From Chryseobacterium indologenes (GTDB taxonomy: Bacteria > Bacteroidota > Bacteroidia > Flavobacteriales > Weeksellaceae), in NCBI RefSeq assembly GCF_001295265.1, contig NZ_LJOD01000014.1, positions 1 to 64,000 on the forward strand: a stretch of 64,000 nucleotides of DNA, in the 5' to 3' direction. Shown here piece after piece: positions 6,853 through 15,521 of the stretch. The notes under the pieces were generated by a model that was not told the origin of the DNA, made no database searches, and worked only from the letters and a program-made list of their open reading frames with translations. Position 1 is the first letter of the stretch. Every line of letters starts with the position of its first letter. Both the position numbers and the translations under genes were made by a program.

Positions 6853-7733
6853 AGATCGCCGCGATAGACATAGGAAGTAACGCCGCAAGACTTTTGATCA
6901 ATGAAGTAAAGATCAACAATAAAAAACCTGAATTTATTAAATTAAACCTTCTGAGAATTCCCCTGAGACTGGGAATGGATGTTTTCACCCTTGGAAAAAT
7001 CGGAAGTGAAAGAGAAAAAATGGTCATCGATTCTATGAAAATCTTCAGTGACCTGATGAAAATTTATAAAGTAGACCATTACAGGGCATGTGCTACCAGC
7101 GCCATGCGTGATGCTGCCAACGGCAACGAAATCATCAGGCAGGTTAGAGAAACTTCAGGCATCAACATAGAAATTATTTCCGGAGATGAAGAGGCTACCC
7201 TGGTGTATGAAAACCATGTAGCAGAAGGTCTTGACAAAGAATTTGCCTATCTTTATATTGATGTTGGAGGGGGGTCTACAGAGCTTACCTTTTATGAAAA
7301 CGGTAAAATGATCTATGAAAGATCTTTTAATATCGGAACCATCCGCCTTCTCAACAACCTGGTTACTGATGATAACTGGAAAGAAATGAAAGAGGCCATC
7401 AAGGAAAACATTACCAGTAAAAAGCCAATTGTTGCCATCGGTTCCGGAGGAAATATCAATAAAGTTTTCTCCATGAGCAAAACCAAAGACGGGAAACCAA
7501 TGTCTCTCTCCCACCTTAAAAAAACCTATAAAGAGTTCAATGAACTTTCTGTGGATGAAAGAATGACAAAGTACAACCTCAGAGAAGACCGTGCGGACGT
7601 TCTTGTTCATGCTTTAAGGATCTTCAACAATGTTATGTCATGGGCTGACATCAGCAGGATATTTGTTCCTAAAATTTCAGTAGCAGACGGACTTATTCAC
7701 AATATCTACAGCAAACTGCACGATAAAAAATAA
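6849..7733 (+). CDS. ppx: Exopolyphosphatase, Ppx/GppA family (short form)
   Basis: This protein belongs to the ASKHA-fold Ppx/GppA phosphatases, which remove terminal phosphates from polyphosphate or act on pppGpp. The N-terminal phosphate-binding motif AAIDIGSNAARLLI and the second motif LYIDVGGGSTELTFY (about residues 137-151) are clear, and GSGGNINKVF is the third glycine-rich loop. At 294 residues it lacks the C-terminal HD-like domain of the ~500-residue enterobacterial Ppx and GppA, which is common in this phylum. It is coupled to ppk1 by an ATGA overlap, favouring polyphosphate over pppGpp as substrate. A terminator follows. Confidence 0.92.
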   Translation: MKIAAIDIGSNAARLLINEVKINNKKPEFIKLNLLRIPLRLGMDVFTLGKIGSEREKMVIDSMKIFSDLMKIYKVDHYRACATSAMRDAANGNEIIRQVRETSGINIEIISGDEEATLVYENHVAEGLDKEFAYLYIDVGGGSTELTFYENGKMIYERSFNIGTIRLLNNLVTDDNWKEMKEAIKENITSKKPIVAIGSGGNINKVFSMSKTKDGKPMSLSHLKKTYKEFNELSVDERMTKYNLREDRADVLVHALRIFNNVMSWADISRIFVPKISVADGLIHNIYSKLHDKK

Positions 7734-7756
7734 ATCCCGTCAATAAAATCATATTG

Positions 7757-7784
7757 AAAACCAGCCTTTTCCGGCTGGTTTTTA
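7757..7784 (+). terminator. Terminator of the ppk1-ppx operon
   Basis: AACCAGCC (7759-7766), loop TTTTCC, GGCTGGTT (7773-7780), then T residues; an 8-bp perfect stem located 25 bases after the ppx stop. Confidence 0.8.
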
Positions 7785-8052
7785 TCTTTCTTATCAAAAA
7801 AATCACATAATCATACAAACCCTCCCCCACAAACGTCCGCAGAATCTGTGAAAGAAAAATGCTGGTTAATCTTCTACTTTACAGAACTTATTCAATAGAA
7901 CTGATAATTAAAACAATTCTCATCAGGAATTTCAGGCTTTGATACTACAAAACAACCATATTCAGTGAAAAACATTCAAAACAGTATAATTTTTGATGTT
8001 CTTTAAAGTAAAATCAGATTGTAAAACGTCAACATAATATCAACAGCTAACA
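7785..8052. other. Intergenic stretch with no recognised gene
   Basis: No open frame with coding character, RNA gene or repeat was seen here. It is AT-rich and should hold the promoter of the SDR gene; TATAATTTTTG near 7984 is one base off the TAnnTTTG pattern and is only a weak candidate. Confidence 0.4.
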
Positions 8053-8706
8053 ATGAATCCGATCAAAATAATTATCACAGGGGCTACAGGAATGGTAGGC
8101 GAAGGCGTTTTAATGGAATGTCTTGAAAATCCTCATGTTTCCGAAATTTTAAGCGTAAGCAGAAAACCCTCCGGTAAAAAGCATTCAAAGCTTAAAGAAT
8201 ATATCATTCCGGACTTTCAGACTATTGGTCTTCATGATGAAACCCTGAAAGGTTATGATGCCTGTTTTTTCTGTGCGGGAATCAGCAGTGTAGGGATGAA
8301 TGAAGAAGAGTATACCAAAATTACATATGACACCACCCTTCATTTTGCTCAGGCTGTACTGAATCAGAATCCTGACATGGTTTTTAACTATGTCTCAGGT
8401 GCAGGTACTGATAAAACCGAAAGCGGAAAAATCATGTGGGCAAGGGTAAAAGGCAGAACAGAAAATGCATTAAGGAAGCTTGGCTTCAGGAATGAATTCA
8501 ATTTTCGTCCCGGTTTTATGAAGCCTGTTGAAGGACAAATTAACATAAAATGGTTTTTTAAGCCTTTTATTTGGTTTTTTCCTATTTTTTTACCATCAAA
8601 ATCATTAACTTTACACGAAGTAGGTAGAGCAATGATTAATGCCGTACACAGAGGCTATCCTACATCAGCTTTGGAAATTAGGGACATTAAAAATTTAGCA
8701 ATATGA
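8053..8706 (+). CDS. NAD(P)-binding Rossmann-fold protein (atypical/extended SDR, epimerase-like)
   Basis: The N-terminus IKIIITGATGMVGEG is the dinucleotide-binding TGxxGxxG loop of the NAD-dependent epimerase/atypical SDR group. The middle has FFCAGISSVGMNEEEY and the FNYVSGAGTDKTES segment, where a Ser usually marks the active-site region; the C-terminus (RPGFMKPVEGQ, LTLHEVGRAMINAV) is typical of small NmrA-like or TMEM-like SDRs. At 217 residues it is at the short end. The substrate cannot be told. It overlaps a small membrane-protein gene by four bases (ATGA), so the two are probably co-expressed. Confidence 0.8.
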   Translation: MNPIKIIITGATGMVGEGVLMECLENPHVSEILSVSRKPSGKKHSKLKEYIIPDFQTIGLHDETLKGYDACFFCAGISSVGMNEEEYTKITYDTTLHFAQAVLNQNPDMVFNYVSGAGTDKTESGKIMWARVKGRTENALRKLGFRNEFNFRPGFMKPVEGQINIKWFFKPFIWFFPIFLPSKSLTLHEVGRAMINAVHRGYPTSALEIRDIKNLAI

Positions 8707-8855
8707 GAGAAATGTTAAAAAGAATAGTTCTGGTTATTTTTGTACTCTTGGTACTCACCGCAGTTTCAGGATTCTTCTATATGCAGAAACACCCTTTGGA
8801 GGGCAAAACACCAGCACAGAAAACTTTTAATTTCTCCGGAAAACAAACTAAATAA
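8703..8855 (+). CDS. 50-residue single-pass membrane protein
   Basis: ATG 8703 overlaps the TGA of the SDR gene (ATGA), and the frame runs 50 codons to TAA 8853-8855. The product is MREMLKRIVLVIFVLLVLTA followed by VSGFFYMQKHPLEGK and a polar tail: one transmembrane helix (about residues 8-27) with positive residues on the N-terminal side, so the tail is predicted outside the cytoplasm. No lipobox or clear signal-peptidase site was seen. Overlap with the upstream gene and sensible codon choice argue that it is real. The role is unknown; a membrane anchor or regulator partner of the SDR is possible. Confidence 0.6.
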   Translation: MREMLKRIVLVIFVLLVLTAVSGFFYMQKHPLEGKTPAQKTFNFSGKQTK

Positions 8856-8993
8856 ACCAGGAATCAGGAAAGCAAAACCATGATTTCATTTTTTGTATTT
8901 AAGGAAACCATTTATTAAACATTTCTTAAAGTTCCCTTAAAACAACTGCGGCGTATAAAGTTCATTTTTGCATACATCTAAAGTAAGTAAAAA

Positions 8994-11900
8994 ATGATCA
9001 ACAACTACCTCTTAAAAGGGTCTGTTATTGCCGCATTCTTCCTACAGAGCGGGCTTTCAGGACAGACACTTATTCATTACTGGAACTTTAATAACAATAC
9101 ATCCGAAATATCCGTCACCACACCGTCTTCGTCTCTAACAGGCGGATCTCTTACTGCTATTGCCGGAGGAACCAGTGTGATAGACTTTGCCAACGGAACC
9201 GGACAGAACTTCAATATCGAAAACCTGAATGCCAGAAACGGAGATCCTTCAGGAACCCACTTGAGATTCAACAACCCGATTGGAGGAGCATTACAGTTTA
9301 ATCTTCCTACAACAGGATACAGCAATGTAGTTATAAAATTTACAACCAGAAGATCCGGACAGGGAGCCGGAACACAGATATGGTCTTATTCCACAGACGG
9401 AACTAATTTTATCCCCTATCAGAATGTCAGCCCTCAGGATGCCAATCCACAGTTGGTTACTTTTGATTTTTCTGCAGTTTCAGGAGTTTCTGATAATCCG
9501 AACTTTAAATTAAGAGCAGAATTCTCCGCCACAGGAGGCGGAACAGGAGGAAATAACCGCTTTGACAATTTCACCGTAGATGCTGCACCGGCCGGAGGGA
9601 TTGACACTACCGCGCCAACTGTTGCCTATCTTCCCGCCAATAATACCAATAACGCTTCAACAACGGTTACCCCAACCCTATCTTTCAACGAAAACATAAG
9701 GCTGAAAGATAATTCTGCGATCAACGATTCTAATGCACAAAACCTGATAGAATTCCGCCTTGGAAATGCTTCAGGTACACCTGTTCCCTTTACAACAGCT
9801 TTCAGTAATAACACCATTACCATTATCCCTTCATCCGGCCTTATACCGGGGCAAACATACTATCTGGCCCTTAAACCTGATACTGTAGAGGATTTCAGTG
9901 ATAATGCTGTTACAGCATCCACCTCCAGCACATTTACAACAGCAGGAACCACTGTTTCTTTGGATAAAAACTTTGTAAAAGTTAATGAAAATGCAGGAAA
10001 TCTTGCTTTCAAAATCAATATAGCCAATCCTTCAGCAGCATCTGTGAACCTTGTGGTAAAACCGGCTCCGTTCAGTACGGCTGACAACAGTGATTTTACA
10101 CTAGCCAGCCAGACCATCAATATTACACCGGGAATGACAGGCTATACCGTTAATATACCGATCATTGATGATACTATTGAAGAACAGCAGGCAGAATATT
10201 TTGTAGTAAGTCTTGAAAGCCCTTCTGGTGTAGTAATTTCAGGAGATCAGTCTGCAACGGTGTATATTGTAGATAATGACAAACCGGCTCCGGTTCCTTC
10301 CGGGCAGATCCAGCTGAACTATATCGGAAGCTTTGATCCTTCAGGAAATAATAACAGCTCTACAGAAATTGTTGTTCATGACCCTTCCACCCAAAGACTG
10401 TTTACCATCAGTTCTATTACGGATGTTTTTGATATCCTTGATTTCAGTACACCCACTGCTCCTTCGGTAATCAGAACAGTTAGTATGGCGCCTTATGGCG
10501 GTATTACCAGCATTGCTGTAAAAAACGGGATCATTGCCGCTGCTTCCCCCAATACCAATCCCCAGCAGAATGGCTCTGTTGTTTTCTTCGATATTAATGG
10601 AAATTTTCTGAAACAGGTTACTGTAGGCGCACTCCCGGATATGATTACCTTTACTCCCGACGGAACGAAAGTTATCACAGCCAATGAAGGGGAACCTAAT
10701 GACGCTTACACCGTAGATCCGGAAGGAACCATCAGTATCATTGACATTTCAGGAGGTATCGGAAATCTTACCCAAAGTAATGTAACTACACTTAATTTTA
10801 ATAGCTTTGATTCCCAGGCAGCAGCTTTAACAGCAACCGGTCTCAGAAAAGTAAGGACCAACAACACGCTATCCCAGGATCTGGAACCGGAATATGTAAC
10901 AGTAAGCTCAGACAGTCAGAAAGCCTGGGTTTCCCTTCAGGAAAACAATGCCATGGCTGAAGTTGACCTTACTACAAAAACCATCACGGGAATCTGGGGA
11001 TTGGGTAAGAAAGATATGAGCCTTCCCGGGAATGGCTTTGATGCTTCCGATAATAACGGAGAGGTACTAATCGCCAACTGGCCTGTGAAGGCCTATTACG
11101 TCCCTGATGCCATTCAGAATTACAAAGTTGGAAATACTCATTATATTGTAACCGCCAATGAAGGTGATGAGAAAGATCTTTCCGGATATAGTGAAAGAAC
11201 AACAGTAGGAGCTAATAATTATACGTTGGATCCTGTATTGTTCCCTCAGGCATCAATATTAAAAGCGCCCCATAATTTAGGAAGATTCAGGGTGTCCGGT
11301 GCAACAGGAAATACGGACGGAGATTCGGATTTTGAAGAAATGGCAGCATTGGGTGCACGTTCCTTCTCTATTTTCAATACAGATACCAGGCAATTGGTTT
11401 ATGACAGTGGGGACCAGTTTGAAAGGTATATTGCAGCCAATCATCCATTAATCTTTAATGCAGATAATGAATCCAACGGAACCAAGAACAGAAGCCGCGC
11501 CAAAGGTCCTGAACCGGAAGGGGTAGCATTGGGAACCATCAACGGACAGACCTATGCTTTTATTACGCTAGAAAGAACCGGAGGAGTAATGGTCTATAAT
11601 ATCACCAACCCCGGCAGTCCCGTATTTACGGATTATAAACATTCCCGCCTGACTTCTGCTTACGGAGGTGATAACGGTCCTGAAGGTATCATCTATATTG
11701 CTCCTGAAAATACAACAACCGGAAAAGGGTATGTCATTATTGCCAATGAAATCAGCGGAACTTTATCCATGTATGAAGTAGCTGTCTCTCCAACTCTTGG
11801 AACCGGAGAAACTAAAACAGAAAAGGCAACATTCAACATCTTCCCGAACCCTGTAAATAAAGGAAATACACTATATTTCAACAGAAAACAGGATTATGAA

Positions 11901-12032
11901 CTGTTTGATATGTCCGGAAAAATGATCAGCAGTGAAAAAAATGCGCTGACCATAGAAACATCCAGGCTTTCTACGGGAATTTATCTTGTAAAAACTTCAG
12001 AAGGACATGTTAAAAGAGTTATTGTGAAGTAA
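8994..12032 (+). CDS. Choice-of-anchor I family protein with T9SS sorting domain
   Basis: This is a large secreted multidomain protein of 1012 residues. In order: a signal peptide (to about residue 23, SGLSGQ), a jelly-roll-like N-terminal domain (about 25-195), a Big_5/SbsA-type Ig domain opening with DTTAPTVAYLPANNTN (about 204-315), a Calx-beta-like domain (about 320-430, ending IVDNDKP), a beta-propeller-like choice-of-anchor I region (about 440-930; ITANEGEPNDAYTVDPEG, KGPEPEGVALG, GGDNGPEGIIYIAP), and a C-terminal type IX sorting domain (NIFPNPVNKGNTLYF to the terminal VKRVIVK). Such proteins are exported by Sec, carried over the outer membrane by T9SS and then anchored or released. The choice-of-anchor I region is related to alkaline-phosphatase-like proteins in some annotations; no activity is shown here. 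It is monocistronic. Confidence 0.88.
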   Translation: MINNYLLKGSVIAAFFLQSGLSGQTLIHYWNFNNNTSEISVTTPSSSLTGGSLTAIAGGTSVIDFANGTGQNFNIENLNARNGDPSGTHLRFNNPIGGALQFNLPTTGYSNVVIKFTTRRSGQGAGTQIWSYSTDGTNFIPYQNVSPQDANPQLVTFDFSAVSGVSDNPNFKLRAEFSATGGGTGGNNRFDNFTVDAAPAGGIDTTAPTVAYLPANNTNNASTTVTPTLSFNENIRLKDNSAINDSNAQNLIEFRLGNASGTPVPFTTAFSNNTITIIPSSGLIPGQTYYLALKPDTVEDFSDNAVTASTSSTFTTAGTTVSLDKNFVKVNENAGNLAFKINIANPSAASVNLVVKPAPFSTADNSDFTLASQTINITPGMTGYTVNIPIIDDTIEEQQAEYFVVSLESPSGVVISGDQSATVYIVDNDKPAPVPSGQIQLNYIGSFDPSGNNNSSTEIVVHDPSTQRLFTISSITDVFDILDFSTPTAPSVIRTVSMAPYGGITSIAVKNGIIAAASPNTNPQQNGSVVFFDINGNFLKQVTVGALPDMITFTPDGTKVITANEGEPNDAYTVDPEGTISIIDISGGIGNLTQSNVTTLNFNSFDSQAAALTATGLRKVRTNNTLSQDLEPEYVTVSSDSQKAWVSLQENNAMAEVDLTTKTITGIWGLGKKDMSLPGNGFDASDNNGEVLIANWPVKAYYVPDAIQNYKVGNTHYIVTANEGDEKDLSGYSERTTVGANNYTLDPVLFPQASILKAPHNLGRFRVSGATGNTDGDSDFEEMAALGARSFSIFNTDTRQLVYDSGDQFERYIAANHPLIFNADNESNGTKNRSRAKGPEPEGVALGTINGQTYAFITLERTGGVMVYNITNPGSPVFTDYKHSRLTSAYGGDNGPEGIIYIAPENTTTGKGYVIIANEISGTLSMYEVAVSPTLGTGETKTEKATFNIFPNPVNKGNTLYFNRKQDYELFDMSGKMISSEKNALTIETSRLSTGIYLVKTSEGHVKRVIVK

Positions 12033-12130
12033 TTAAATGGAATATGGGAGTTACTATTGAACTGTTACCTCTTATCCTCATCTTATTTCCAACCTGAATT
12101 GAGATAACAGCTCACCAGATACACTAAAAT

Positions 12131-12155
12131 TCCCGGAATAATCCGGGATTTTTTT
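12131..12155 (+). terminator. Terminator after the choice-of-anchor I gene
   Basis: TCCCGGA (12131-12137), loop ATAA, TCCGGGA (12142-12148), then seven T. It lies about 100 bases after the stop and just before the sirtuin gene. Confidence 0.8.
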
Positions 12156-12196
12156 ATGACTACTAAATTCATTAGTTTTAGGCTTTGATTATTTCC

Positions 12197-13033
12197 ATGA
12201 AAGAACAGTTAGAGAGTATCATTCAGCAATCCTATCACAAAGAAAGGCGCAATCTTTTCACCTTCCTGACCGGTGCGGGAATTTCTTCTGAAAGCGGCAT
12301 TCCCACCTACCGCGGATCAGACGGGATCTGGGTAAAGGGAACACAGTTTCATAAGCCTGAAGAATTTGGTACTATGAGGTATTTCAGACAAAACCCTGAA
12401 GAAGTACTGCAGTATTCGCTGTTCAGAAAAAAGATGTTTGACAATGTAGAGCCCAATGAAAGTCATTTTGAGCTTGCTGCGATAGAGAACACACTTCAGG
12501 ACAGGTTTCACCTGATTACCCAGAATATTGACAATCTTCACCGCCGTGCCGGAAGTGAGAGAATTTATGAAATTCATGGCAACAACAGAGAGATCAAATG
12601 TTCCAACGGATGTAAAAAGATTGTGAATCTTCCCGAAGAAATCAAAGGTAAAAATATTGATGAAGACCTTACAGAAAGGGATAAAGAACTGCTGACCTGC
12701 CCGGAATGCGGCCACTGGATGCGCCCCAACATCCTGTGGTTTGATGAATATTATGATGAAAAGACCAACAAAAGATTCAGTGCTTTAAAAAAAGCAAAGA
12801 ACAGTGCCATCCTCTTTATTGTGGGAACTTCCGGAGCAACCAACCTTCCGATCGCCATCGCTGAAACAGCCCTGAGATACGGAGCCTTTATTGTAGACAT
12901 TAATACCGAAGACAATAATTTCACAAAACTGATCCGGAATAAGAAAAATGCGCTAATTATCCGGGAAAAATCTACGGATACTCTAAAAGCAATCAGAGAG
13001 ATTCTTGAAAGTATCAACCCGCAGGCGGTATAA
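12197..13033 (+). CDS. Sir2-family NAD-dependent protein deacetylase
   Basis: Sirtuins use NAD+ to remove acyl groups from lysines. Motifs seen: FLTGAGISSESGIPTYRG (NAD-binding, near residue 25), TQNIDNLHRRAG, the catalytic His in IYEIHGNNRE, and a zinc ribbon with CSNGC and CPECGHW. GTSGATNLPIA and INTEDNNF fit the C-terminal Rossmann half. ATG 12197 (MKEQLESII) is preferred to the upstream TTG at 12185; it gives 278 residues, slightly longer than the ~240 of CobB. The extra length is an insertion around the zinc site (NLPEEIKGKNIDEDLTERDK). It is flanked by a terminator upstream, so it has its own promoter. Confidence 0.92.
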   Translation: MKEQLESIIQQSYHKERRNLFTFLTGAGISSESGIPTYRGSDGIWVKGTQFHKPEEFGTMRYFRQNPEEVLQYSLFRKKMFDNVEPNESHFELAAIENTLQDRFHLITQNIDNLHRRAGSERIYEIHGNNREIKCSNGCKKIVNLPEEIKGKNIDEDLTERDKELLTCPECGHWMRPNILWFDEYYDEKTNKRFSALKKAKNSAILFIVGTSGATNLPIAIAETALRYGAFIVDINTEDNNFTKLIRNKKNALIIREKSTDTLKAIREILESINPQAV

Positions 13034-13053
13034 AATTTAACTTTTCCTTGACA

Positions 13054-13082
13054 TTGATAACATCATTTAATCCTTATATTTA
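13054..13082 (+). promoter_or_regulatory. Candidate promoter for the DUF3060 gene
   Basis: TTG (13054-13056), 18-base spacer, TATATTTA (13075-13082), one mismatch to TAnnTTTG. It lies 18 bases before ATG 13100. Confidence 0.4.
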
Positions 13083-13099
13083 CCCGTACCAAATTCAAA

Positions 13100-13498
13100 A
13101 TGAAAATGAAAAATATGAAAACATTAGGTGTTCTGGCTTTCTTACTGATAGGAACAGGAACCGCTTTTTCACAGTCCAGGAAAACAGAATCTTCAAAAGG
13201 AGTGGAACAGTCGGACAATGATAAAAAAATCCAGGTAGAAGGTGTCGGGCATAAGCTTAACTACACGCTTAACGGAGGAATTGTAGAAATAGCAGGAGGT
13301 GATAATACCGTAACGGTAAAAGGAAGTGCCAGAAAGATCTCCGTTTCCGGAACAGGAAATACCATATACATCGATAAAGTAGATAAAGTGGTGATGGAAG
13401 GAGGCGGTAATACCGTTTATTATAAAACTTCAGGAACAAAATCAGGAAAACCGGATGCTTCGCTCACAGGAGTAGGCAATAAAGTGGTTAAGAAATAA
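13100..13498 (+). CDS. DUF3060-type secreted beta-repeat protein
   Basis: This 132-residue exported protein has a signal peptide ending near FSQS (about residue 25). The mature region has alternating short strands with repeated G-N-T/V motifs: GVGHKLNYTLNGG, AGGDNTVTVKG, SGTGNTIYIDK, GGGNTVYYK, GVGNKVVKK. This pattern is typical of DUF3060, which probably forms a small right-handed beta-solenoid. Function is not known for the family. It is expressed alone, and the next gene starts 145 bases later. An upstream in-frame cluster of ATG codons (13100, 13106, 13115) leaves the exact start open. Confidence 0.75.
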   Translation: MKMKNMKTLGVLAFLLIGTGTAFSQSRKTESSKGVEQSDNDKKIQVEGVGHKLNYTLNGGIVEIAGGDNTVTVKGSARKISVSGTGNTIYIDKVDKVVMEGGGNTVYYKTSGTKSGKPDASLTGVGNKVVKK

Positions 13499-13512
13499 AT
13501 ATAATTAAAAAT

Positions 13513-13546
13513 AAGGCTTGGACTAATCCTCTGAGCCTTTATTATT
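13513..13546 (+). terminator. Weak candidate terminator after DUF3060 gene
   Basis: AAGGCT (13513-13518) pairs with AGCCTT (13534-13539) over a 15-base loop, followed by TATTATT. The short stem makes this uncertain. Confidence 0.35.
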
Positions 13547-13642
13547 CTGAGCTGACATCCTATTTCTTTCCCTATAAATATAAACTTCTTCCATAATTCT
13601 ATAACACTGCGGGAAATATTCATACTAATTTTATCCCGCGAA

Positions 13643-14050
13643 ATGAAAAGAGTTTTTCACATACTGTTTCTTATCCTTTATATTGTGGTATCTTCAGGAT
13701 TTACCACCAGTAAACATGTCTGCAAAGGAAATTCCAGTGAAATACATGTAGGGCTGAAAAACCTTTCAGATCTGGACTGCCCGAAATGCAGTGCCAATAA
13801 AGAGAAAAACCATACCGGATGCTGCAAGCTGGAGGTAAAAAAGATCTGTAAAGAAGATAATCTTCCTCATTCTTATAAAAATGCTTCTGTAAAGTTTTTA
13901 TCCGCTTCCATTCCGTACTACAACTTAGGAACTGTTTTCGATAACATCTCTGCACTTGATCCGGAAAACCACACTTTTTATTTTGATCCTTCAAAATACC
14001 ATCTTAACTACCCTTCCCTTTTTATCCTTCACTGCGTTTACAGAATTTAG
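13643..14050 (+). CDS. Small exported Cys-rich protein, first gene of the efflux operon (HYC_CC_PP-like)
   Basis: This 135-residue protein has an N-terminal hydrophobic signal (RVFHILFLILYIVVSSGF) followed by SKHVCKG, LDCPKCSANKEKNHTGCCKLE, KKICKED and a C-terminal LHCVYRI. The spacing of H-x-C, CxxC, CC and a late HC resembles a small Bacteroidota family annotated as HYC_CC_PP, often found next to heavy-metal efflux genes (recollection, not a search). The Cys and His pairs suggest metal binding in the periplasm. It starts the cluster 74 bases upstream of the TolC gene, so it may be a metal chaperone or sensor for the pump. The metal is unknown. Confidence 0.6.
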   Translation: MKRVFHILFLILYIVVSSGFTTSKHVCKGNSSEIHVGLKNLSDLDCPKCSANKEKNHTGCCKLEVKKICKEDNLPHSYKNASVKFLSASIPYYNLGTVFDNISALDPENHTFYFDPSKYHLNYPSLFILHCVYRI

Positions 14051-14123
14051 AATACGATTGAATCATATGATACAATCCCCTTATCGGGAAACTATTTTTC
14101 AATCTTCATTCTAAATCTATCTT

Positions 14124-15509
14124 ATGAATTTATCATTTAGAGCACTCATCCTCTGGCTGGGCTGCCCTGCTGTTTCCTTTGCCCAGCAGACGGGCTTAGA
14201 GGAGGTCCTGCGCAGGGCTGAAAAAAATTATCAGTCTATTCAGAAAAAAGAAGTACATATTCAGGCCTCCAATGAAAGGCTTAAACTTCAAAAAACCTAT
14301 TATCTGCCGGAAGTTACGCTGATGGCTCAGCAAAATTTCGGAACTATCAACGCTTTAAACGGACCTATGTACAATGCAGGGGGACCGGGAATTGCTTCCA
14401 CTTCAATGCCTCTTGCAGAGCAGAACTGGAATTCTGCATTCGGAAGCCTGTATCTGGCTAATATCAACTGGAACGTTTATACTTTCGGGAAACTTAAAAT
14501 GAAGGAACAGCTGGAAAGGGCTGATATTGAGGTTCAGAAATCAGATCTTCGGCAGGAGATCTTTCAGCATCAGATTAAAACAGCTGCGGCTTATTTTAAC
14601 CTTCTTGTCAGTCAACGTCTCGAAAATGTACAGCATGAAAACCACAAGCGTTCGGAAGTCATCTATACCATTGCAAAAGCGAGGGCTGAGAGCGGCCTGA
14701 TTCCTGAAGTGGATGCTTCCCTGGCAAAAGCGGAAATGTCAAGTGCCCAGACCAGCATTATTAATGCCAATGATCATGTGCTGGAATATAATAAAAAGCT
14801 GGCAGACCTTCTGGCTGAAGATTTCACCCATTATCAGCCGGATCATTATTTCAGCAAAAATATTCCTTCCCTGAAAGAAGATTCTTTTTCTGTTCAGGAC
14901 CACCCAAGTATCCTGTTCATTAATCAGAAAATCAATAAAAGCAGATATGACGAAGCTTACCTGAATACGATGGGGCTGCCGTCTCTTTCTCTTTTCGGAA
15001 CATTTCAGGGGCGCGGCTCCGGTTTTGGATCCAACTATGTTCAGGATAATACCGTTTTTTCTACATCCTATTTAAAGGGTGTAGGAGTTGACCGGATGAA
15101 TTATATTGTAGGATTCAACCTCAGCTGGAACCTTACTGATTTTTACAGAAACTCTTCAAGAGTCACTGAGCAGAAACTGATGACCAAAGCTCTGGATTAT
15201 GACTACCAGCTTCTGAAACAGGAACTGACCAGCCAGCAGCGTCTCGCCGAAACAAAGTACCATAACGCTCTGGCAAAAGTTACAGAGGCTAAAATACAGG
15301 TAGAAGCTGCCTCAGATGCCTTCCGTCAGCAGAAAGCTTTATATGAAAACGGGTTAACCACTATTGTAGATTTTACCCAGGCCCTGTATATTCTGAACCG
15401 TGCAGAAATCAATTTTGAGATTGCCCAGAACAATTCATGGCAGGCCGTTGTTCTTATCGCAGCTTCAGCAGGTGATATTTCAGTCATTACAAAAGCAATT
15501 ATCCACTAA
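14124..15509 (+). CDS. TolC-family outer membrane efflux protein
   Basis: This 461-residue protein has a signal peptide (cleavage near SFAQQ, about residue 22) and two outer-membrane-efflux repeats of long helices: LEEVLRRAEKNYQSIQKKEV at the start of the first and AETKYHNALAKVTEAK near the end of the second. ENGLTTIVDFTQALYILNRAE is the usual end of the last helix. It forms the trimeric outer-membrane channel of the tripartite pump encoded by the next two genes (12-base gap to the permease gene). Order here is channel, permease, adaptor, which differs from the usual adaptor-permease order. Confidence 0.92.
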   Translation: MNLSFRALILWLGCPAVSFAQQTGLEEVLRRAEKNYQSIQKKEVHIQASNERLKLQKTYYLPEVTLMAQQNFGTINALNGPMYNAGGPGIASTSMPLAEQNWNSAFGSLYLANINWNVYTFGKLKMKEQLERADIEVQKSDLRQEIFQHQIKTAAAYFNLLVSQRLENVQHENHKRSEVIYTIAKARAESGLIPEVDASLAKAEMSSAQTSIINANDHVLEYNKKLADLLAEDFTHYQPDHYFSKNIPSLKEDSFSVQDHPSILFINQKINKSRYDEAYLNTMGLPSLSLFGTFQGRGSGFGSNYVQDNTVFSTSYLKGVGVDRMNYIVGFNLSWNLTDFYRNSSRVTEQKLMTKALDYDYQLLKQELTSQQRLAETKYHNALAKVTEAKIQVEAASDAFRQQKALYENGLTTIVDFTQALYILNRAEINFEIAQNNSWQAVVLIAASAGDISVITKAIIH

Positions 15510-15521
15510 CAAAAATCAGAT

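Noticed and set aside
7785..8052. Possible small RNA in the gap before the SDR gene
   Set aside because: No second terminator or clear promoter pair defines a transcript; nothing beyond AT-rich DNA is visible.
12317..12715. Long minus-strand frame within the sirtuin gene
   Set aside because: The plus strand encodes all sirtuin motifs, so the reverse frame is a shadow.
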